A stretch of DNA of 33,879 nt from Clostridia bacterium (GCA_017517815.1 JAFWYA010000002.1:1-33879); one strand, 5' to 3'; counted from the stretch's first letter, positions 1 to 8,025 are shown. Translations and numbers: made by a program. Notes: generated by a model not told the origin, from the sequence alone.

Positions 1-2067
1 CAGGCGAAAGAGCTTGTGGCGAAGATGACGCTGGAGGAGCGCGCGATGATGCTGCGCTACAATGCTCCGGCGATTCCGCGACTGGGCATTCCGGCTTACA
101 ACTGGTGGAACGAGGCGCTGCACGGCGTTGCGCGCGGCGGCATGGCCACCAGCTTCCCGCAGGCCATCGGCATTGCGGCTGCTTTTGATACCGAACTCAC
201 CCGTCAGCTGGGCGACGTGGCCTCCACCGAAGGCCGCGCCAAGTACAACGCCGCATCCGCCCACGGCGACCGCGGCATTTACAAGGGCCTCACCTTCTGG
301 AGCCCCAACGGCAACATCTTCCGCGATCCCCGCTGGGGCCGCGGCCATGAGACCTACGGCGAGGATCCCTTCCTGACCGCCGAAATGGGCTGCGCCTATG
401 TGCGCGGTCTGCAGGGCGACGGCGACACCATGAAGGCTGCCGCCTGCGCCAAGCACTTTGCCGTGCACTCCGGCCCCGAGGGCATCCGCCACCAGTTCAA
501 CGCTGAAGCCAACCCCAAAGACATGGCCGAAACCTATCTGCCCGCCTTTGAACGCCTGGTGAAGGAGGCGAAGGTCGAGGCCGTGATGGGCGCCTACAAC
601 CGCACCAACGGCGAGCCCTGCTGCGGCTCCAAGGCGCTGATGGTGGACATCCTTCGCGGCCAGTGGGGCTTTGAGGGCCACTACGTCAGCGACTGCTGGG
701 CCATTCAGGACTTCCACGAGTTCCATCACTACACCGACAGCCCCGAGGAATCTGCGGCGCTGGCGCTGGAATGCGGCTGCGACGTCAACTGCGGCGTGAC
801 CTACCAGTACCTGCTGAAGGCCTACGAAAAGGGCATGGTGACCGAGCAGCAGATCCGCACCGCCGCCGAACGCGCCTTCACCACCCGCTACATGCTGGGC
901 ATTATGGAAGGCAGCGAGTTTGATACGATTCCCTTTGACAAGGTCGAGTGCCCCGAGCACCTCAAAAAAGCGCACGAAGCCGCCATCAAGAGCTGCGTGC
1001 TGCTCAAAAACGACGGCACCCTGCCGCTTGACAAATCCGCCCTTAAAACCGTGGGCGTGGTGGGCCCCAACGCCAACAGCCGCGTAGCCCTCATGGGCAA
1101 CTACCACGGCACCTCCAGCCGCTATGTCACCATTCTGGAAGGCATTCAGGATGAGCTGGGCGACGGCGTGCGCGTGCTGGCCAGCGAAGGCTGCCACCTC
1201 TACCGCGACAAGGTGGAAAACCTCGGCCTTGAAAACGACCGCATCAGCGAAGCTGTGGCCGTGGCCAGAAACAGCGATGTGACCGTGCTGGTGGTGGGCC
1301 TTGACGAGACCCTCGAAGGCGAGCAGGGTGATACCGGCAACTCCGACGCCAGCGGCGACAAGAAAAACCTGCTGCTGCCCGATAGCCAGCGCCGTCTGAT
1401 GGACGCGGTGCTTGCCGTGGGCAAGCCCACCGTGATCGTGCTGATGGCCGGCAGCGCCATCGACCTGGGCGACGCTGCCGACAAGGCAAACGCGGTGCTG
1501 CTGGGCTGGTATCCCGGCGGACGCGGCGGACGCGCTGTGGCCGAGCTGCTGTTTGGCAAGGCCAGCCCCTCCGGCAAGCTGCCGCTTACGTTCTATCACA
1601 ACGATCAGCTGGACATCATGCCCGACTTTACCGATTACAGCATGCAGGGCCGCACCTACCGCTTCTTTAAGGAAGAGCCCATTTATCCCTTCGGCTACGG
1701 CCTGACCTACGGCGACGTATACGTCACGGGCGCAAAGCTGGAAAAGACCGCCGAAGGCTATGCCATTGAGGCTGAGGTGGAAAACGCCGGCAAGGCCGCC
1801 ACGCAGGACGTGGTGCAGGTCTACTGCCAGAACGAGGGCAGCGCAAACGCCCCCGTCAATCCGCGCCTGTGCGCCTTTGGCCGCGTCGGCTGCGCCCCCG
1901 GCGAAAAGACGAAGATCACCCTCTGTATCCCTGCCGACCGCCTGTGCGTGATCAACGACGCGGGCGAAAAGGTGATGGAAGGCAAGCCCGTGTTCTATGT
2001 GGGCATGGGTCAGCCCGACAGCCGCACCGAAGCGCTTACCGGCCACAAGGCCGTTCGTCTTGACTGA
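1..2067 (+). CDS. GH3 beta-xylosidase / beta-glucosidase, 5' end cut by window
   Basis: Glycoside hydrolase family 3 enzyme that releases xylose or glucose from the non-reducing ends of oligosaccharides. The reading frame is open to base 1, and the first residues (AKELVAKMTLEE) match the usual region just after a GH3 start, so only a few codons are missing. The (beta/alpha)8 domain carries RWGRGHETYGEDP, the KHFAVHSG block and VSDCWAI, whose Asp at bases 691-693 is the expected catalytic nucleophile. A second alpha/beta domain contains GLDETLEGEQGDT, resembling the acid/base region. A fibronectin-III-like domain ends the protein (about the last 110 residues). There is no sign of a secretion signal in what is visible, so action on imported oligosaccharides is likely. 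It is followed after 19 bp by xylulokinase, which favours xylosidase over glucosidase; that specificity is inference. Confidence 0.93.
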   Translation, partial: QAKELVAKMTLEERAMMLRYNAPAIPRLGIPAYNWWNEALHGVARGGMATSFPQAIGIAAAFDTELTRQLGDVASTEGRAKYNAASAHGDRGIYKGLTFWSPNGNIFRDPRWGRGHETYGEDPFLTAEMGCAYVRGLQGDGDTMKAAACAKHFAVHSGPEGIRHQFNAEANPKDMAETYLPAFERLVKEAKVEAVMGAYNRTNGEPCCGSKALMVDILRGQWGFEGHYVSDCWAIQDFHEFHHYTDSPEESAALALECGCDVNCGVTYQYLLKAYEKGMVTEQQIRTAAERAFTTRYMLGIMEGSEFDTIPFDKVECPEHLKKAHEAAIKSCVLLKNDGTLPLDKSALKTVGVVGPNANSRVALMGNYHGTSSRYVTILEGIQDELGDGVRVLASEGCHLYRDKVENLGLENDRISEAVAVARNSDVTVLVVGLDETLEGEQGDTGNSDASGDKKNLLLPDSQRRLMDAVLAVGKPTVIVLMAGSAIDLGDAADKANAVLLGWYPGGRGGRAVAELLFGKASPSGKLPLTFYHNDQLDIMPDFTDYSMQGRTYRFFKEEPIYPFGYGLTYGDVYVTGAKLEKTAEGYAIEAEVENAGKAATQDVVQVYCQNEGSANAPVNPRLCAFGRVGCAPGEKTKITLCIPADRLCVINDAGEKVMEGKPVFYVGMGQPDSRTEALTGHKAVRLD

Positions 2068-2086
2068 ACAAAGGAGGATGAGACCC

Positions 2087-3610
2087 ATGGAATATTTACT
2101 TGGCGTTGACCTTGGTACCTCCGGTACCAAAACCGTCCTTTTTGACACGGAAGGCCATGTAATGGCCAGTGCCACCGTCGAATATCCCCTGTATCAGCCC
2201 CAGAACGGCTGGGCCGAGCAGGACGCCAACGACTGGTGGGAGGCTGCAAAGACCACCATCCAGAGCGTGCTCCGTGACAGCGGCGTTGACGCTGCCGACG
2301 TGAAGGGCCTGGGCATCAGCGGCCAGATGCATGGTCTGGTGCTGCTGGACGAAGAGGGCAATGTGCTGCGCAAGTCCATCATCTGGTGCGACGGCCGTAC
2401 GCAGGCCGAGTGCGACGAGATCCACGAAAAAGTGGGCCGCGAACGCCTCATCCAGATCGCTGCCAACCCCGCGCTGACCGGCTTTACCGCCTGCAAGGTG
2501 CTGTGGGTGCGCAACCATGAGCCCGAAGTGTGGGCGAAGGTGAAGCATATCCTGCTGCCCAAGGACTATGTGCGCTATAAGCTGACGGGACTGATCAAAC
2601 AGGAAATTTCCGACGCGTCCGGCACCAACCTGCTGGATGTGAAGGCCCGCTGCTGGAGCAGCGAGATCCTCGAAAAGCTGGACATCGACCCTGCGCTCAT
2701 GCCTGAGCTGGTGGAATCCACCGATGCTGCGGGTACCATCACCGAAGAAGCGGCGGCCCTCACCGGCCTCAAGCCCGGCACCATCGTGGCCGGCGGCGGA
2801 GGCGACAACATGTGCGCGGCAGTCGGCACCGGCGTGGTCGTGCCCGGCAAGGCGTTCACCACCATCGGCACCAGCGGCGTTGTGTACGCCCACTCCCCCG
2901 AAGTGCAGATCGAGCCCGAAGGCCGCGTGCATGCCTTCTGCAGCTGCATCCCCGGCGAATACGTCAACTTTGCCTGCGTGCTGGCCAGCGGTCTGGGGCT
3001 TAAGTGGTTCCGCGACAACTTCTGCCAGGCGGAAATTCAGACCGCCAAGGAAATGGGCGAGGATCCCTATGTGCTCACCAACCAGCAGGCGGCGCAGAGC
3101 CCCATCGGCGCCAACCGCCTCATCTACCTGCCCTACCTGATGGGCGAGCGCAGCCCGCTGATGGACAACAACGCCCGCGGCGCATTCATCGGCCTGACCG
3201 CCATGCACACCCGCCGCGACCTCTTGCGCGCGGTGATGGAGGGCATCATTTACGCCCTGCGCCAGAACGTGGACACCATGCGTACGCTGGGCGTGAAGCC
3301 GGAAGCGATGCTTGCCTGCGGCGGCGGCGCGAAGAGCCCCTTCTGGCGTCAGATGATGGCGGACGTGTACCATATGCCCGTCAAGACCGTCACCGTCAGC
3401 GAAGGCCCGGCGCTGGGCGCTGCCATCCTGGCCGGCGTTGCCAGCGGCGTGTATACCGACGTGCCCACCGCCTGCGCAAAGCTGGTGGAGGAGAAGGAGC
3501 CCGTCAATCCCATCGCCGAAAACGAGCCCGTGTACGAGAAGTTCTATAACTACTTCCTGACCCTCTATCCTGCTCTGAAGGACTGTTACGCCGAACTGGC
3601 CAAGCTCTGA
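2087..3610 (+). CDS. xylB: Xylulokinase (FGGY family)
   Basis: ATP-dependent phosphorylation of D-xylulose to xylulose 5-phosphate, feeding the pentose phosphate pathway. The frame is open further upstream (to 1997), but the start is placed at ATG 2087 because AAAGGAGG lies at 2070-2077 and the protein then begins MEYLLGVDLGTSGTK, the canonical FGGY N-terminus with the phosphate-binding loop. The predicted length, 507 residues, is normal for the family. GISGQMHGLV (about 78-87) is the substrate-side motif and AGGGGDN (235-241) carries the expected catalytic Asp240. The C-terminal nucleotide-binding half contains ACGGGAKSPFWRQMMADV. It probably shares a transcript with the GH3 gene and the two genes downstream. 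Related FGGY kinases act on ribulose or fuculose; the GH3 neighbour and the GQMHG motif favour xylulose. Confidence 0.93.
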   Translation: MEYLLGVDLGTSGTKTVLFDTEGHVMASATVEYPLYQPQNGWAEQDANDWWEAAKTTIQSVLRDSGVDAADVKGLGISGQMHGLVLLDEEGNVLRKSIIWCDGRTQAECDEIHEKVGRERLIQIAANPALTGFTACKVLWVRNHEPEVWAKVKHILLPKDYVRYKLTGLIKQEISDASGTNLLDVKARCWSSEILEKLDIDPALMPELVESTDAAGTITEEAAALTGLKPGTIVAGGGGDNMCAAVGTGVVVPGKAFTTIGTSGVVYAHSPEVQIEPEGRVHAFCSCIPGEYVNFACVLASGLGLKWFRDNFCQAEIQTAKEMGEDPYVLTNQQAAQSPIGANRLIYLPYLMGERSPLMDNNARGAFIGLTAMHTRRDLLRAVMEGIIYALRQNVDTMRTLGVKPEAMLACGGGAKSPFWRQMMADVYHMPVKTVTVSEGPALGAAILAGVASGVYTDVPTACAKLVEEKEPVNPIAENEPVYEKFYNYFLTLYPALKDCYAELAKL

Positions 3611-3650
3611 TGATATCTCCCGCCCTGCGGCCATAAAATGGCTGCAGATA

Positions 3651-3706
3651 CGGGATTCCAAAGGGCAAAGCCCTTTGGCGGGGTCCAGGGGCAGCGCCCC
3701 TGGCGT
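3651..3706 (+). repeat. Dispersed two-hairpin repeat, copy 1
   Basis: Two adjacent perfect hairpins: CCAAAGGGC-AAA-GCCCTTTGG (3658-3678) and CCAGGGGC-AGC-GCCCCTGG (3685-3703), joined by CGGGGT. The same arrangement recurs at 30198-30252 with different but still complementary stem bases. It lies in the 124-bp gap between xylB and the DUF4867 gene, upstream of the latter's ribosome site. Related GC-rich palindromes are common between genes of Clostridia. Whether it acts in RNA (stability, attenuation within the operon) or is a passive mobile repeat cannot be told here. Confidence 0.8.
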
Positions 3707-3734
3707 CCATCTTTCGTAAAGGAGACTGATTCCG

Positions 3735-4361
3735 ATGAAAATTTATTCCGTTACCGACGCTGCGTTCAAGCCCTATGGCCGTATCGTGGAGGGCTATCCT
3801 GTGGAAGGCATTCTGGAAGCGCTGAAGGGCTGCCCCTGCCCTGACGACGTGGCCTATGTGCCCAAGGTCGACTGCCTGCACGCCGCTGCCAATGCCGAGG
3901 CCATCGGTGAGGCGCTGTTTGGCGGTATGCCCTTCCAGCTGGGCTACTGCAACGGCCATAATACGAAACTGAACTGCCTGGAGTATCACCGCGACAGCGA
4001 GTTCAACCTCGGCACTGAGGACTTCATTCTGCTGATCGCCAAGCAGGACGAGATCGACGAAGAGGGCAAACTGGACACCGCCAAGGTCAAGGCCTTCCGC
4101 GTGCCCGCCGGCGTAATGGTGGAGTGCTATGCCACCACCCTGCACTATGCCCCCTGCCACGCCGACGCCAGCAAGGGCTTCCGCGTGCTGGTCGCGCTGC
4201 CGCTGAACACCAACACCGACTACCGTCCCGAGGGCGGCGCCAACGTGATGGATAAGCAGCTGTGGGCGCGCAACAAGTGGCTGATCGCCCATCCCGAAAG
4301 CAGCGAGGCTGCGCAGGGCGCTTTTGTGGGCCTGACCGGCGAAAACATCGACATCGGCTGA
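3735..4361 (+). CDS. DUF4867 family protein, sugar-operon partner
   Basis: A 208-residue protein recognised as DUF4867, a family of unknown activity that I recall being found beside sugar isomerases and kinases in Clostridia. Visible hallmarks are MKIYSVTDAAFKPYGRIVEG at the N-terminus, GYCNGHNTKLNCLEYHRDSE with His and Glu residues suited to metal binding in a cupin-like fold, and VMVECYATTLHYAPCHA. The start at 3735 follows AAAGGAG at 3718-3724. There is no signal peptide or membrane segment, so it should be cytosolic. Context places it with xylB and the fucose-isomerase-like gene. A role as sugar mutarotase, epimerase or isomerase accessory is only a guess; nothing here proves activity. 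Confidence 0.85.
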   Translation: MKIYSVTDAAFKPYGRIVEGYPVEGILEALKGCPCPDDVAYVPKVDCLHAAANAEAIGEALFGGMPFQLGYCNGHNTKLNCLEYHRDSEFNLGTEDFILLIAKQDEIDEEGKLDTAKVKAFRVPAGVMVECYATTLHYAPCHADASKGFRVLVALPLNTNTDYRPEGGANVMDKQLWARNKWLIAHPESSEAAQGAFVGLTGENIDIG

Positions 4362-4472
4362 GCCGATTTCTCTCCGCCATTGGCTCCGGGAATCTGGCTC
4401 GACTTTCGCGACCTGAGTCGACCTCTGATACAGAACTCAATAAATCAATCATACATAAAGGAGTGCATCACC

Positions 4473-5951
4473 ATGATTCGCAACATCCCCGACGTAAAGC
4501 TGGGCATCATTGCCGTCAGCCGCGACTGCTTCCCCATCGCTCTGTCTGAAAAGCGCCGCGCCGCCATCGTCAAGGCCTACAAGGGCGACCTCTACGAGTG
4601 CCCCGTGACCGTTGAAAACGAGCTGGATATGCTCAAGGCCGTGGCCGACGTGAAGGCTGCCGAGTGCAACGCGCTGGTCGTGTTCCTGGGCAACTTCGGC
4701 CCCGAAACCCCCGAAACCCTCATCGCCAAGAACTTTGACGGCCCCTGCATGTTCGTGGCGGCTGCCGAGGGCGACGGCGACATGATCAACGGCCGCGGCG
4801 ACGCCTACTGCGGTATGCTCAACTGCTCTTACAATCTGGGCATGCGCCACCTGACCGGCTACATCCCCGAGTATCCCGTGGGCACCGCCGAAGAGCTGGC
4901 TGAGAAGATCGCTGACTTCGTGCCCGTGGCCCGCGCCATCATCGGCGTGAAGAACCTCAAAATCATCACCTTCGGTCCCCGTCCTCAGGACTTCTTCGCC
5001 TGCAACGCCCCCATCAAGGGCCTGTACGAGATTGGCGTGGAGATCGAAGAAAACAGCGAGCTGGACCTGTACGTGTCCTACAAGGCTCACGAGAACGACC
5101 CCCGCATTCCCGAAGTGTGCGCTGAAATGGCCAAGGAAATGGGCGAAGGCGCTTACTACGAGGAGCTCAACGCCCGCATGGCGCAGTTTGAGCTGACCCT
5201 GCTGGACTGGGCCGAGAACCACAAGGGTTCCCGCAAGTACGTGGCGTTCGCCAACAAGTGCTGGCCCGCCTTCCCGGAGCAGTTCGGCTTTGAGCCCTGC
5301 TACGTAAACAGCCGTCTGGCCAGCCGCGGCATTCCCGTCGCCTGCGAAGTAGACATCTACGGCGCGCTCAGCGAGTACATCGGCGCCTGCGTTTCCAACG
5401 ACGCCATCACCCTGCTGGACATCAACAACACCGTGCCCGGCTACATCTACGACGCCGATATCAAGGGCAAGTACGACTACAAGCTCACCGATACCTTCAT
5501 GGGCTTCCACTGCGGCAATACCCCCGAGTGCAAGCTGTGCTCCAGCCGTGCTGTGAAGTACCAGCTGATCCAGCACCGTCTGCTTGAGCCCGCCGGTTCC
5601 GAGCCCGACTTCACCCGCGGCACCCTCGAGGGCGATATCGCCGCCAGCGACATCACCTTCTACCGCCTGCAGTGCGACAGCGAGGGCAACCTGCGCTCCT
5701 ACATCGCTGAAGGCGAAGTGCTGCCCGTGGCTACCCAGTCCTTCGGCGGCATCGGCATCTTTGCCATCAAGGAAATGGGCCGCTTCTACCGTCACGTGCT
5801 GGTGCAGAAGCGCTATCCCCACCACGGCGCCGTGGCCTTCGCTCACGTCGGCAAGCACCTCTTCGAGGTGTTCAAGTTCCTGGGCGTGAAGGACATCGCC
5901 TACAACCAGCCCGCCAGCCTGCCCTATCCCACCGAGAATCCGTGGGCATAA
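4473..5951 (+). CDS. L-fucose/L-arabinose isomerase family protein
   Basis: Predicted cytosolic aldose-ketose isomerase of the FucI/AraA superfamily, 492 residues. The start at ATG 4473 is set by AAGGAG at 4457-4462; the frame extends upstream without a plausible start. Family features include NALVVFLGNFGPETP (N-terminal domain), ACEVDIYGALSEYIG with Glu292, and TLLDINN with Asp316. These two residues are 24 apart, the spacing of the metal ligands Glu337 and Asp361 in E. coli FucI. The HHGAVAFAHVG segment (450-460) offers the third, His, ligand. The protein is about 100 residues shorter than E. coli FucI, as in many uncharacterised Firmicute members. With no xylA in view, it may supply ketose to the XylB two genes upstream; true substrate unknown. 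Confidence 0.85.
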   Translation: MIRNIPDVKLGIIAVSRDCFPIALSEKRRAAIVKAYKGDLYECPVTVENELDMLKAVADVKAAECNALVVFLGNFGPETPETLIAKNFDGPCMFVAAAEGDGDMINGRGDAYCGMLNCSYNLGMRHLTGYIPEYPVGTAEELAEKIADFVPVARAIIGVKNLKIITFGPRPQDFFACNAPIKGLYEIGVEIEENSELDLYVSYKAHENDPRIPEVCAEMAKEMGEGAYYEELNARMAQFELTLLDWAENHKGSRKYVAFANKCWPAFPEQFGFEPCYVNSRLASRGIPVACEVDIYGALSEYIGACVSNDAITLLDINNTVPGYIYDADIKGKYDYKLTDTFMGFHCGNTPECKLCSSRAVKYQLIQHRLLEPAGSEPDFTRGTLEGDIAASDITFYRLQCDSEGNLRSYIAEGEVLPVATQSFGGIGIFAIKEMGRFYRHVLVQKRYPHHGAVAFAHVGKHLFEVFKFLGVKDIAYNQPASLPYPTENPWA

Positions 5952-5977
5952 CCAGGGCTGTCGCCCTGGACCCATCT

Positions 5978-6010
5978 CCCGTGCCGTTTTACGGCGCGGG
6001 GTCTTTTTTT
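5978..6010 (+). terminator. Terminator of the sugar operon
   Basis: Hairpin CCCGTGCCGT-TTT-ACGGCGCGGG (one G-T pair) followed by a run of seven T at 6004-6010. A smaller perfect hairpin, CCAGGGC-TGTC-GCCCTGG (5952-5969), begins directly at the stop codon of the isomerase gene. Together they make a strong intrinsic stop for the plus-strand operon. Confidence 0.93.
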
Positions 6011-6033
6011 GTTTGGGGCTGCTGCTAAGACCG

Positions 6034-6057
6034 CCGGGGCACATACGGGTGCCCCGG
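6034..6057. other. Isolated perfect hairpin in gene-free region
   Basis: CCGGGGCAC-ATACGG-GTGCCCCGG, a 9-bp perfect stem. It starts the 410-bp gene-free stretch 6011-6420, which otherwise holds the repeats and terminator listed separately and a further hairpin, CGGCGGC...GCCGCCG, at 6301-6322. No coding region is supported in this stretch. Confidence 0.6.
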
Positions 6058-6112
6058 CTCGCTTGGGTGGGGTCTGGAATGAATACAGCCACTCACCCAA
6101 TCCGCCCAAAAG

Positions 6113-6150
6113 AAAAAGACCCCTTGCTGGGGTCTGGGGCTTTGCCCCAG
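6113..6150 (-). terminator. Minus-strand terminator with adjoining hairpin
   Basis: Read on the minus strand, AGACCCC-AGCAA-GGGGTCT (6135-6117) is followed by TTTTTCTTTT, a good intrinsic terminator. A second hairpin, CTGGGGC-TTT-GCCCCAG (6134-6150 on plus), overlaps it by two bases. It lies about 290 bp past the SipL-like stop codon and is the nearest candidate stop for that transcript. The GGGGTCTGGGGC...GCCCC pattern also resembles the two-hairpin repeats at 3651 and 30198, so it may be a degenerate member that has been co-opted. Confidence 0.75.
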
Positions 6151-6173
6151 CGCGGGACGGGGGGAGGGGGGGA

Positions 6174-6255
6174 AGTCCAGAGGGGGGTCTCGGGGGGACC
6201 GGTGCGGGGTCCCCCCCGACCACCCCTCTGGCCCAAGCGGAGCGGAGAGAAACCT
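6174..6255 (+). repeat. Long-hairpin repeat family F, copy 1
   Basis: Outer stem CCAGAGG (6177-6183) / CCTCTGG (6225-6231) encloses an inner G-rich stem, CGGGGGGACC / GGTCCCCCCCG. It is followed by GCCCAAGCGGAGCGGAGAGAA. The same layout occurs inverted at 33784-33855. Both copies keep the outer stem and the AGCGGAGCGG flank while the inner stem sequence differs but still pairs. Confidence 0.8.
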
Positions 6256-6361
6256 GAGCGAAACAGGGTTGCGCTCAATAGGCTGAGAAGCCAAGTTACT
6301 CGGCGGCGCGAAGCTGCCGCCGTCAGGAACACAGTTGCTTATGCTGCACCAAAAGGTACAA

Positions 6362-6411
6362 CCCCTCAGCCCTCCGGGCAGCTCCCCTTACACAGGGAGA
6401 GGCCTGAGGGG
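6362..6411. repeat. Palindromic repeat able to form a three-way junction
   Basis: CCCCTCAG (6362-6369) pairs with CTGAGGGG (6404-6411). Between them lie two small hairpins, GCCC-TCC-GGGC arms around 6369-6379 and CTCCC/GGGAG (6382-6386/6395-6399). This resembles a degraded copy of the CCCCTCAGTC...CAGCTCCCC palindromes I recall from many Clostridia genomes. It ends 10 bp before the stop codon of the SipL-like gene. Confidence 0.65.
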
Positions 6412-6420
6412 GCATCCCCC

Positions 6421-7962
6421 TCACCTGCTCCACATCAGCACGCGCTGTACCTGCGCAGCCCCGTCCTCGCTGATCGTGGGGTTCATCCGTTTGATCGCTT
6501 CAGCATTCACGCGGTAGCGCTTGGCAATGTCCCATAGGGTCTCGCCGGGCTGGCTGAAGTATACCACCATGCCCGGTTCGCGCTCGCCGCCGGGACAGGC
6601 GGTCACCTGCGTCACCAGCTGCTCCGGGGATAGCTGCACGTCCTGACAGTCTAGATGCAGGATGTATTTCACCTCCACCCGGTCGCTGGTGACAGGGGTC
6701 ACGTCCACCATGCCGGGGGTCAGGATGATGCTCTCGGGCAGGCTGGGATCGCAGGCAAAGGTCATGCGGAAGGGTTCCTCGGTGTGCCATGTCTGGGGAG
6801 AAGGATCGTCGTCGGTCATGTACAGCAGGGTGACGTCCATCATGCCCTCCACCGTCAGGCGGCCGCCCTGCGGGGTGAGGTCGGTGATGATGGGGGTAAG
6901 CGCGGCCTTCAGCGGCGTGCGCACCGGCGGCTGACCGTCAAGCAGCAGCGTCAGGCGGCCGCTTTCCGCCGTGCGCAGCTGACGGTGAGCACATGCGCGC
7001 CGCACACTCTGCGTTTCAAGCGCAAGCGCATCGCCCTGTGTGGTGTAGGCGTCCAAAAGCAGGCATACGTCCTTTGTGCGGGCGGACTGCACATGCAGCC
7101 CCAGCAGCACTTCGGCGCGAAGCGTGCGTTCGCCTTCGTCGCCGGCTTCCTGCGAAAGCACAGCCACGTCGCGCACCACGGCACTGCAGCATAAGCCGTC
7201 GCCGCGCTCGCCGCTGAGGGCGAGGGTTTCGTCAAAGGGGATGGAGTGCCGTGTGATGACCACCGGGCGCGACGGCATGCTGCTGACATGCGTCACCTCC
7301 AGATCGATGGTGCCGGTGACGGCTGCGCGTTCTTCGCCGCCCATCACCTCGTGTACGGTGGCGATGGCCGTTGCATACAGCGTATCGTTGATCTGCAGCG
7401 CGGCGGGCAGCTCGCATTCATCCCGGATCAGCACGTCCTGCGCGCCCTGACAGGCGGGACGCAGCACACGCACCGTTTCGGTGCGCAGCATCAGCCCTTC
7501 AACGCCCTGCACACCGGTCACCACGCTCACCGGCTCGTCCGTCAGCACGCGCGCGTGTACGCGCAGAATGGCCATCAGGTGCAGCCGTCCGCCCTGCGCG
7601 CTGGCCTCCACGTGCTCGGGCGAAAGGCTGACAAGGGCGGTCATGCCGGGCTGCACCCCGGAAATGTCGATGGGATGGGTAAAATCAGCGGCGGCCTCCA
7701 GCGTGTTCACGCGGGTAGGATCGCCCTGTGTGTACAGCACATGAAACGTCACGCGCCCGTCCACGCTCACGCGGGCGTTTTCCACATTGGCATGCTCCAG
7801 CACCGCCAGCGCCTGCGTGCACAGCACGCGCGTTTCCTCGCGCAGGCCGCCGGGCAGCGCCACTTCGCCCTCCACCACGGCCTGCCCCAGCGCGTCGCAT
7901 ACAAAACGCTGAACGGGCAGCTCTTCGCGCAAAACCTGAGGCGCAGTATGGCTATCCTTCAT
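6421..7962 (-). CDS. SipL-like spore coat assembly protein (SPOCS + LysM)
   Basis: A 513-residue protein built of SPOCS (DUF3794) modules with a C-terminal LysM domain, the architecture of Clostridioides SipL, which binds SpoIVA and is needed for coat and cortex assembly at the forespore surface. SPOCS-like segments are visible near residues 10-140, 200-330 and about 360-450; LysM is at the end (VVYFSQPGETLWDIAKRYRV). The open frame runs up to 8187 but that part crosses a terminator, so it is not coding. AGGAGG at 7973-7978 lies one base from ATG 7971 but 10 bases from ATG 7962, so 7962 is preferred. No signal peptide, consistent with mother-cell expression. Confidence in spore function is good; orthology to SipL rather than another SPOCS-LysM protein is inference. 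Confidence 0.88.
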   Translation of the reverse strand: MKDSHTAPQVLREELPVQRFVCDALGQAVVEGEVALPGGLREETRVLCTQALAVLEHANVENARVSVDGRVTFHVLYTQGDPTRVNTLEAAADFTHPIDISGVQPGMTALVSLSPEHVEASAQGGRLHLMAILRVHARVLTDEPVSVVTGVQGVEGLMLRTETVRVLRPACQGAQDVLIRDECELPAALQINDTLYATAIATVHEVMGGEERAAVTGTIDLEVTHVSSMPSRPVVITRHSIPFDETLALSGERGDGLCCSAVVRDVAVLSQEAGDEGERTLRAEVLLGLHVQSARTKDVCLLLDAYTTQGDALALETQSVRRACAHRQLRTAESGRLTLLLDGQPPVRTPLKAALTPIITDLTPQGGRLTVEGMMDVTLLYMTDDDPSPQTWHTEEPFRMTFACDPSLPESIILTPGMVDVTPVTSDRVEVKYILHLDCQDVQLSPEQLVTQVTACPGGEREPGMVVYFSQPGETLWDIAKRYRVNAEAIKRMNPTISEDGAAQVQRVLMWSR

Positions 7963-7979
7963 GGTGTTCATTCCTCCTA

Positions 7980-8012
7980 AAACGGCTTTGTTACCAAGCA
8001 TATGCGCCGTTT
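7980..8012 (-). promoter_or_regulatory. Leader stem-loop upstream of the SipL-like gene
   Basis: AAACGGC (7980-7986) pairs with GCCGTTT (8006-8012), directly 5' of the AGGAGG on the minus strand. CATATGCT within the loop (minus strand) loosely resembles a sporulation-sigma -10 box (sigmaE/K types start CATA), but no convincing -35 was found. The stretch 7963-8297 contains no gene; it holds this site, two terminators and the four-hairpin element. Confidence 0.35.
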
Positions 8013-8025
8013 GGGAAGAGTAGTA

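Noticed and set aside
2096..3661. Long minus-strand frame opposite xylB, and a similar one at 4449-6092 opposite the isomerase
   Set aside because: Both are antisense shadows of clear genes, with repetitive Gly/Ala/His/Val content. The second also runs through the operon terminator.
4361..4472. Regulatory structure between the DUF4867 and isomerase genes
   Set aside because: Only a weak TCGACT/AGTCGA pairing was found, with no promoter or terminator signature; nothing reportable.
6009..6537. Plus-strand frames of 82 and 174 codons in the gene-free region
   Set aside because: They begin in the operon terminator's T-tract region and read through palindromic repeats; translations are Pro/Gly/Arg low-complexity with no ribosome site.
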